In this document: positions 5,354-9,141 of the stretch, in pieces | How positions within the stretch are numbered: position 1 is the first letter of the stretch | Layout of the letters: each line of letters starts with the position of its first letter | Assembly: GCA_022844585.1 (NCBI GenBank) | Contig: JALHLM010000226.1 | Span: forward strand, 1 to 9,141 | Source: Pirellulales bacterium | GTDB taxonomy: Bacteria > Planctomycetota > Planctomycetia > Pirellulales > JALHLM01 | Reading direction: 5' to 3' | Length of the DNA stretch: 9,141 nt | Translations under genes and position numbers: made by a program | The notes under the pieces: generated by a model | What the model was told of the DNA's origin: nothing | Seen by the model: only the letters and a program-made list of their open reading frames with translations | Database searches by the model: none

Positions 5354-6622
5354 TCAAGTAGCGCGTTTTGCGGGGCCTGGGCCACCCTGGAAGAGTTTTC
5401 CGGCGATCAACAGCGCCTCGACCGTCGCGTTCGCGTCCCAAATCAACTCAAAGGGATCGCGCGCCGCGCTCAACGATGTCCGCAACACGCAAAGATCGGC
5501 GCGGCGACCGACGGCGATCGCGCCGCATTCGCTTTCGATGCCGAGTGCGCTCGCGGCATTGGTGGTCGCGAGGGCAAGAATAGATTCGCCCGGCAGATGC
5601 GGCGCGCGCTGCGCAACGAATCTCAACTCGGCAAGCAGATCGAGATCCGGATTCGACGCGCGACTATCGGTGCCGAGACAAACCCGCACGCCGCGCTTCG
5701 ATAACTTCGCGAGGTCGTGATACGGTGCATGACGAAAATAATCGTGTGTCCGCGGACAGTAGACCAGCGACATTCGGTCGCCGTGCTCCGCTAAGAAGTC
5801 CAGTTCCTCGTCGTCCAGATAGTTGCCATGAATCACCAGCGTGCGCGGCGCTTGAGCCAACACGCGCAGAGAATCCATCGGTCGCGCGCCGGGCGGGATC
5901 GCATCCGCGCGCCAAGCGCCAAGTTCTGTCAACATATCTACCATCGCGCCGCGTCCGTCGCGCAAGAGCTCCAACTCCTCGCGCGATTCCGCCACGTGCA
6001 TCGCCACGGGGACGTGCGTCTCCGTGGCCAGCGCCACCAGGTCGGCCAATAACTCTGGGCGCACCGTATACGGCGCATGCGGACTCAGTCCGGGCAAATA
6101 CCCGGCCACCTCGCTCGCGCCGAGAAAACCGCGCGAGGCGTCGAGGCACATAGCAGCCCGCTCCGGCGATAGCCCGATCGACTCGCGAAACGCCGTTACG
6201 TAACCCGGGGGCGCCGCGTGTGGCAGGGCCCAACCCTCCGTGGCGATCTCACCAAGGGCCGTGACGCCCCCCGCGAGCGACTCACCGATTCCCGCCGCGA
6301 TGCCGGCCCCCGGACCGCCGGTGCGCTCGCGACGCCAGGCGACGACTAGTTGAATCCAATCCGGCAGCGCCATCCCCGGCTGGCCTAGCGGCGCCGGCAG
6401 CTCGCTGAATTCCAGGTGCGTGTGGGCGTTGATCAGTCCCGGGAGCAGAACCACATCGCCGAGGTCGATCACCGGCGCAATCGCGTCCGCCTTGCTCAAC
6501 GAGACAATGCGGCCGGCGTGAATCGTGACCGTCGCGTCGGCGACCGCCCCGCAGATACCCGGGAAAAGCCAGCAGGCTCGCAGGGAAAAGCTGGTCGGCA
6601 GGTTTGCAAGCTGCTCAAACAT
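5354..6622 (-). CDS. amidohydrolase family protein, probable deaminase (chlorohydrolase/cytosine-deaminase-like)
   Basis: A 422-residue metal-dependent hydrolase of the amidohydrolase superfamily, close to the ATZ/TRZ and nucleoside-deaminase branch. Key features in order: the small beta-sandwich domain (residues about 10-55 and 365-410), PGLINAHTHLEFS with metal ligands His67 and His69, SPHAPYTV (His182), AMHVAES with His209 and Glu212, VIHGNYL with His265, and CLGTDSRASN with Asp319. These form the usual single-metal site of deaminases in this branch, which would hydrolyse an exocyclic amine or similar leaving group from a purine- or triazine-like substrate in the cytoplasm. The HTHLEFS variant resembles proteins tied to aminodeoxyfutalosine deamination in menaquinone synthesis, but no futalosine gene is nearby, so I leave the substrate open. 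The start is ATG 6622 with a weak upstream ribosome site. The gene is transcribed away from the PEP-CTERM genes, across a 247-bp spacer. Confidence 0.93.
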   Translation of the reverse strand: MFEQLANLPTSFSLRACWLFPGICGAVADATVTIHAGRIVSLSKADAIAPVIDLGDVVLLPGLINAHTHLEFSELPAPLGQPGMALPDWIQLVVAWRRERTGGPGAGIAAGIGESLAGGVTALGEIATEGWALPHAAPPGYVTAFRESIGLSPERAAMCLDASRGFLGASEVAGYLPGLSPHAPYTVRPELLADLVALATETHVPVAMHVAESREELELLRDGRGAMVDMLTELGAWRADAIPPGARPMDSLRVLAQAPRTLVIHGNYLDDEELDFLAEHGDRMSLVYCPRTHDYFRHAPYHDLAKLSKRGVRVCLGTDSRASNPDLDLLAELRFVAQRAPHLPGESILALATTNAASALGIESECGAIAVGRRADLCVLRTSLSAARDPFELIWDANATVEALLIAGKLFQGGPGPAKRAT

Positions 6623-6869
6623 CCGCTCGGTTGTCGCCCCGAGAGCGATCGCCTGTCAAGCGACCGGACACGCCGCCGGCGGTGCGCATGATGTTACAAT
6701 TGGCACCGTCGGCGCGATCGCCACGGGGAATGGCCCCGGGTTCGCCCTAAATCCTGCCTATTCGCGCCAGACGCTTGATTTTACGGAAGCGGAAGAACAC
6801 CATCGAAGTATCGCGCCGCCGGGACAACCTGGTCCGGCCGTTGCCACGACATCTCTTGAGGTAGCATCC

Positions 6870-7625
6870 ATGCACGTTGCCCGCTTCTGTCTCGCCCTCG
6901 CCCTGCTGGGGGCCGGTACGCTCGCCCAAGCGGAGACGATTTCGATCGGGGCGCTGAAGGACAACACGATTTACGAGAGCGCCACCCAAGCGTTGAGCAA
7001 TGGCGCCGGGGACTACATCCACTCGGGCGTGACGAAGGAAGACGTGTTGCGGCGCGGCCTGATCGCGTTTGACATCGCCGGTGCCCTTCCGGCCGGTGCG
7101 GTCATCACCGATGTTCGCCTGAGCTTGAACTTGTCCCAGGCGAATGATGTGACCTTTGAAGTTGTTTCGTCCCTGCATCGACTGCTGGCCGACTGGGGTG
7201 AAGGGACCTCCAATGCATCGGGCGGTGAAGGTGGCGGCGCTCCTGCTACGGCCGGAGACGCTACTTTTGTGAACCGTTTCCACCCGGACACGCCTTGGGA
7301 CACGGCTGGCGGCGATTTCAACCCGTTGGCCAGCGCCGCGACAAACGTCAGTGGCGAAGGCCTCTATATCTGGTCTTCTCCCGGAATGGTGGCTGACGTT
7401 CAGGACTGGCTCGGGGATGCTTCCAACAACTTCGGCTGGATCCTCCGATCGGGCGACGAAGTGGAACTGGGAGCGGGCAAGCGATTTGATTCCCGCAACA
7501 ACAACGTCGGCGGCGGCATCAAGCCGTCGCTTTCGATCGACTATGTGGTCGTGCCAGAGCCCGGCGCCGCGATTCTGGCGGCCGTCGGAAGCCTGATGCT
7601 GCCGCTGGTTCGGCGGCGCAAATAG
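6870..7625 (+). CDS. DNRLRE-type secreted protein with PEP-CTERM sorting signal
   Basis: A 251-residue exported protein. It has a signal peptide (residues 1-21, ending AQA), then one beta-rich domain whose pattern matches the DNRLRE-like modules common in bacterial surface proteins: DNTIYES (31-37), RRGLIAFDIAGALPAGAVIT (61-80), LLADWGEGTSN (105-115), GMVADVQDWL (172-181), NFGWILRSGDE (187-197) and KRFDSRNN (204-211). The C-terminus is a PEP-CTERM signal: VPEPG (228-232), a hydrophobic helix and a basic RRRK tail. Such tails are recognised and cleaved by exosortase, so the protein is probably released or anchored outside the inner membrane. The start at 6870 has TTGAGGT 7 nt upstream; the frame is open further upstream but lacks protein character there. 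The function is probably structural or adhesive; no catalytic motif is seen. Confidence 0.9.
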   Translation: MHVARFCLALALLGAGTLAQAETISIGALKDNTIYESATQALSNGAGDYIHSGVTKEDVLRRGLIAFDIAGALPAGAVITDVRLSLNLSQANDVTFEVVSSLHRLLADWGEGTSNASGGEGGGAPATAGDATFVNRFHPDTPWDTAGGDFNPLASAATNVSGEGLYIWSSPGMVADVQDWLGDASNNFGWILRSGDEVELGAGKRFDSRNNNVGGGIKPSLSIDYVVVPEPGAAILAAVGSLMLPLVRRRK

Positions 7626-7659
7626 GGCTTTTCACGTTTTTCCAGCGACGTTTTCGCAG

Positions 7660-7678
7660 ATTCGCTTGACAAGCGAAT
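7660..7678. promoter_or_regulatory. 19-nt perfect palindrome overlapping the -35 box, candidate operator
   Basis: ATTCGCTTG (7660-7668) and CAAGCGAAT (7670-7678) are perfect inverted repeats around a single central A. The -35 hexamer TTGACA (7666-7671) lies across the centre. A dimeric regulator bound here would block or modulate polymerase entry at the downstream gene. The alternative is that the stem acts as a weak terminator for the gene ending at 7625, but no T-run follows. Confidence 0.45.
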
Positions 7679-7694
7679 TGATCCGAACAACAAT
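7666..7694 (+). promoter_or_regulatory. sigma-70-type promoter for the dockerin/PEP-CTERM gene
   Basis: A perfect TTGACA (7666-7671) is followed after 17 nt by AACAAT (7689-7694), which matches 4 of 6 positions of TATAAT. Transcription would begin near 7701 and leave a leader of about 80 nt before the ATG at 7784. This implies that the second PEP-CTERM gene can be expressed separately from the first. Confidence 0.5.
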
Positions 7695-7783
7695 CAAAAT
7701 CGGTCTGGGTCCCTCCACAGCGGGTCCCTTTGCCGTCGTGCGTTCATCGCACTCGAAGCCAATCCACAACAGGGGAAGACTCC

Positions 7784-9094
7784 ATGCTGCGCAAGACTTT
7801 TTTGGCCGGTGCCGTCACGGCCATCACATTGGCGGGCGGCCACGTCGCCGACGCCCAGGTGCGCCTGATCGGCATGACGGGGAATCAAGATCAAGGCGTC
7901 TGGGACGGCATTGAGCAGGAAGCGTTGTTCGAGATCAACATCGAAACGGCCACATCGTCGCTGATTGCTCCGCTGGGCTTCGCGTACGATTCCCAGGCCA
8001 TCGGCTTCAATCCGTCGGATGGCAACCTCTATCGCACGGGCGGAATCGACGCTTACCGCTGCGGTACGTTGGGCCACTACTCGTTCAACGACACGCAATA
8101 CATGGAGAAAATGGTCGCGGCCGACCTGAAGTTGGGCACGCCCATCGAAACGACCGCGATCTTCAACGCGGATCCGGCTCAATCGCCGAAACCGGCTCCG
8201 CGTCCGAGTTGGATTTATCCACAAGAGATTCGGGTTTCCACGAACGATCCTTGTGACGAGCCGGAACCGGATCCAGATCCAGATCCGAATGTGAGCACCG
8301 AGGACACGAACGACGAATATCACTCCCTGCGTGGCCTCGCGTGGTCGGAAGAGCGCGGCATCTTCTTCGGCTCGGACGAAGAAGGCATTTTCACAATGAC
8401 GCCAGATGGAACGTCAAAGTTCGTCGGGATTCCTCGTGCTGATTTCCGTCAAGTCAAGGGCATCGTGGTAGTCAACGTCGGTGGTCAAGAGAAACTGTTC
8501 GTCGGCACGAAGCAGCAAACTGGCACTGAGCCGTTTTTCGGCTCGGAGTTGATTGAAGTTGACATGGACACCGGTGCAGAAATCAGTGCGGTGACTTTGA
8601 TTGACCCTGTTCTGAATACGATCGGCGCGCGGGGCGTCTTGGGATTGTCTGTACATCCGGAGACGGGCGTGCTCTATGCTGTGACGCACAGCGGTGAGTT
8701 CGACGCGCACGACGAACATCCGGAACTCCGCGAGTTGATCACGGTCGATCCCGTCACCGGCGAAACCGCGCTGGTCGGCGTGTTGAACAAGAATTTTTCG
8801 AGCATCGCGTTCACCTATCCGTCCGGTCCCGATCCGCAAGAAGGCGACACGAACGGCGACGGGAAGGTCACCATCGAAGACCTTAACAACGTCCGCAATA
8901 ACTTCGGCGGCGCTGGCCTTGGCGACACTGTCGGCAGCGGCGATGGCCAGGTCACCATCGAAGACTTGAACAACGTCCGCAACAACTTCGGCGCCGGCGT
9001 CCCCGCCGGTGCGAACGCGGTGCCGGAACCGTCGACCGCCCTCCTGGCCCTCTGCGGGCTCGCGGCGATTGGCTACCGCTTCCTCCGCAAGTAA
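7784..9094 (+). CDS. secreted propeller-like protein with dockerin-like repeats and PEP-CTERM signal
   Basis: A 436-residue exported protein. The start is ATG 7784 with AGGGGA 7 nt upstream, followed by a signal peptide MLRKTFLAG to about ADA (24). Residues about 25-345 carry repeated beta-propeller-like phrases such as IGFNPSDGNLYRTGG, LRGLAWSEERGIFFGSD, LGLSVHPETGVLYAVTHSG and ELITVDPVTGETALVG, suggesting a sugar- or ligand-binding propeller. An acidic, proline-rich stretch (about 155-177, with DPDPDP) interrupts it. Residues 354-403 hold two dockerin-like units, each ending VTIEDLNNVRNNFG. The first has a full calcium loop (DTNGDGKVTIED); the second lacks the first aspartate. The C-terminus is a PEP-CTERM signal: VPEPS (413-417), a hydrophobic helix and the tail RFLRK. 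Exosortase processing and placement outside the inner membrane are likely. No catalytic residues are evident. Confidence 0.92.
   Translation: MLRKTFLAGAVTAITLAGGHVADAQVRLIGMTGNQDQGVWDGIEQEALFEINIETATSSLIAPLGFAYDSQAIGFNPSDGNLYRTGGIDAYRCGTLGHYSFNDTQYMEKMVAADLKLGTPIETTAIFNADPAQSPKPAPRPSWIYPQEIRVSTNDPCDEPEPDPDPDPNVSTEDTNDEYHSLRGLAWSEERGIFFGSDEEGIFTMTPDGTSKFVGIPRADFRQVKGIVVVNVGGQEKLFVGTKQQTGTEPFFGSELIEVDMDTGAEISAVTLIDPVLNTIGARGVLGLSVHPETGVLYAVTHSGEFDAHDEHPELRELITVDPVTGETALVGVLNKNFSSIAFTYPSGPDPQEGDTNGDGKVTIEDLNNVRNNFGGAGLGDTVGSGDGQVTIEDLNNVRNNFGAGVPAGANAVPEPSTALLALCGLAAIGYRFLRK
8866..8993 (+). repeat. direct repeat encoding the dockerin-like units
   Basis: Two 44-nt copies, 8866-8909 and 8950-8993, begin 84 nt (28 codons) apart and differ at three bases. 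All three differences are synonymous, so both copies encode the same VTIEDLNNVRNNFG segment. The spacer between them differs in sequence and in calcium-loop quality. Confidence 0.9.
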
Positions 9095-9141
9095 ACGCGA
9101 CGATTGCGAATTGCTTGAAGCTTCCCCAGGCCGGCCTCACT

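Noticed and set aside
6525..6869. Upstream extension of the DNRLRE gene frame
   Set aside because: It overlaps the 5' end of the divergent amidohydrolase gene and lacks protein-like character. The ATG at 6870 has a good ribosome site and an immediate signal peptide.
9128..9137. Palindrome AGGCCGGCCT near the right edge as a terminator for the dockerin/PEP-CTERM gene
   Set aside because: It is only 10 nt with no loop, and the window ends before any T-run could be seen.

Overview
The window is GC-rich, densely coded bacterial DNA, most likely from a planctomycete (Pirellulales or a relative). This is inferred from gene content, not from a marker gene. The pointers are two secreted proteins ending in PEP-CTERM (exosortase) sorting signals, one with the twin 'DLNNVRNNFG' dockerin-like repeats I associate with this phylum; a very cysteine-rich small lipoprotein; a solo PAAR protein; and an unrecognised 186-residue gene coupled to a SNF2 helicase, whose relatives I recall mainly from planctomycetes. 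No rRNA, tRNA, CRISPR array, transposase or origin was found.

Layout, left to right. (1) Positions 3-284 (+) hold the C-terminus of a phosphofructokinase. It converges on a minus-strand pair: a 186-residue protein of unknown function (2751-2191) overlapping by 4 nt a SNF2-family helicase (2194-407). A perfect hairpin at 330-346 lies between the convergent genes. (2) A 337-bp divergent spacer leads to a Cys-rich lipoprotein gene (3089-3454, +). Just after its stop is a nested inverted repeat (3470-3560) with the architecture of a REPIN, followed by a PAAR gene on the minus strand (3875-3585). (3) A terminator-like hairpin (3921-3957) separates PAAR from a secreted thioredoxin-glutathione peroxidase fusion (5008-3989, -). 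(4) A 345-bp spacer precedes a metal-dependent amidohydrolase, probably a deaminase (6622-5354, -). (5) Divergent from it are two plus-strand PEP-CTERM genes: a DNRLRE-type protein (6870-7625) and a propeller-like protein with a dockerin-like tail (7784-9094). The second has a recognisable sigma-70-type promoter whose perfect TTGACA -35 box sits inside a 19-nt palindrome.

The genes do not form one pathway. Three local units stand out: the coupled unknown-gene/SNF2 pair; the Trx-GPx fusion, which looks like a self-contained extracytoplasmic peroxidase; and the PEP-CTERM pair, presumably handled by an exosortase encoded elsewhere. I see no clear defence system or mobile island. The least explained items are the 186-residue partner of the helicase, the REPIN-like element and the palindrome-embedded promoter.
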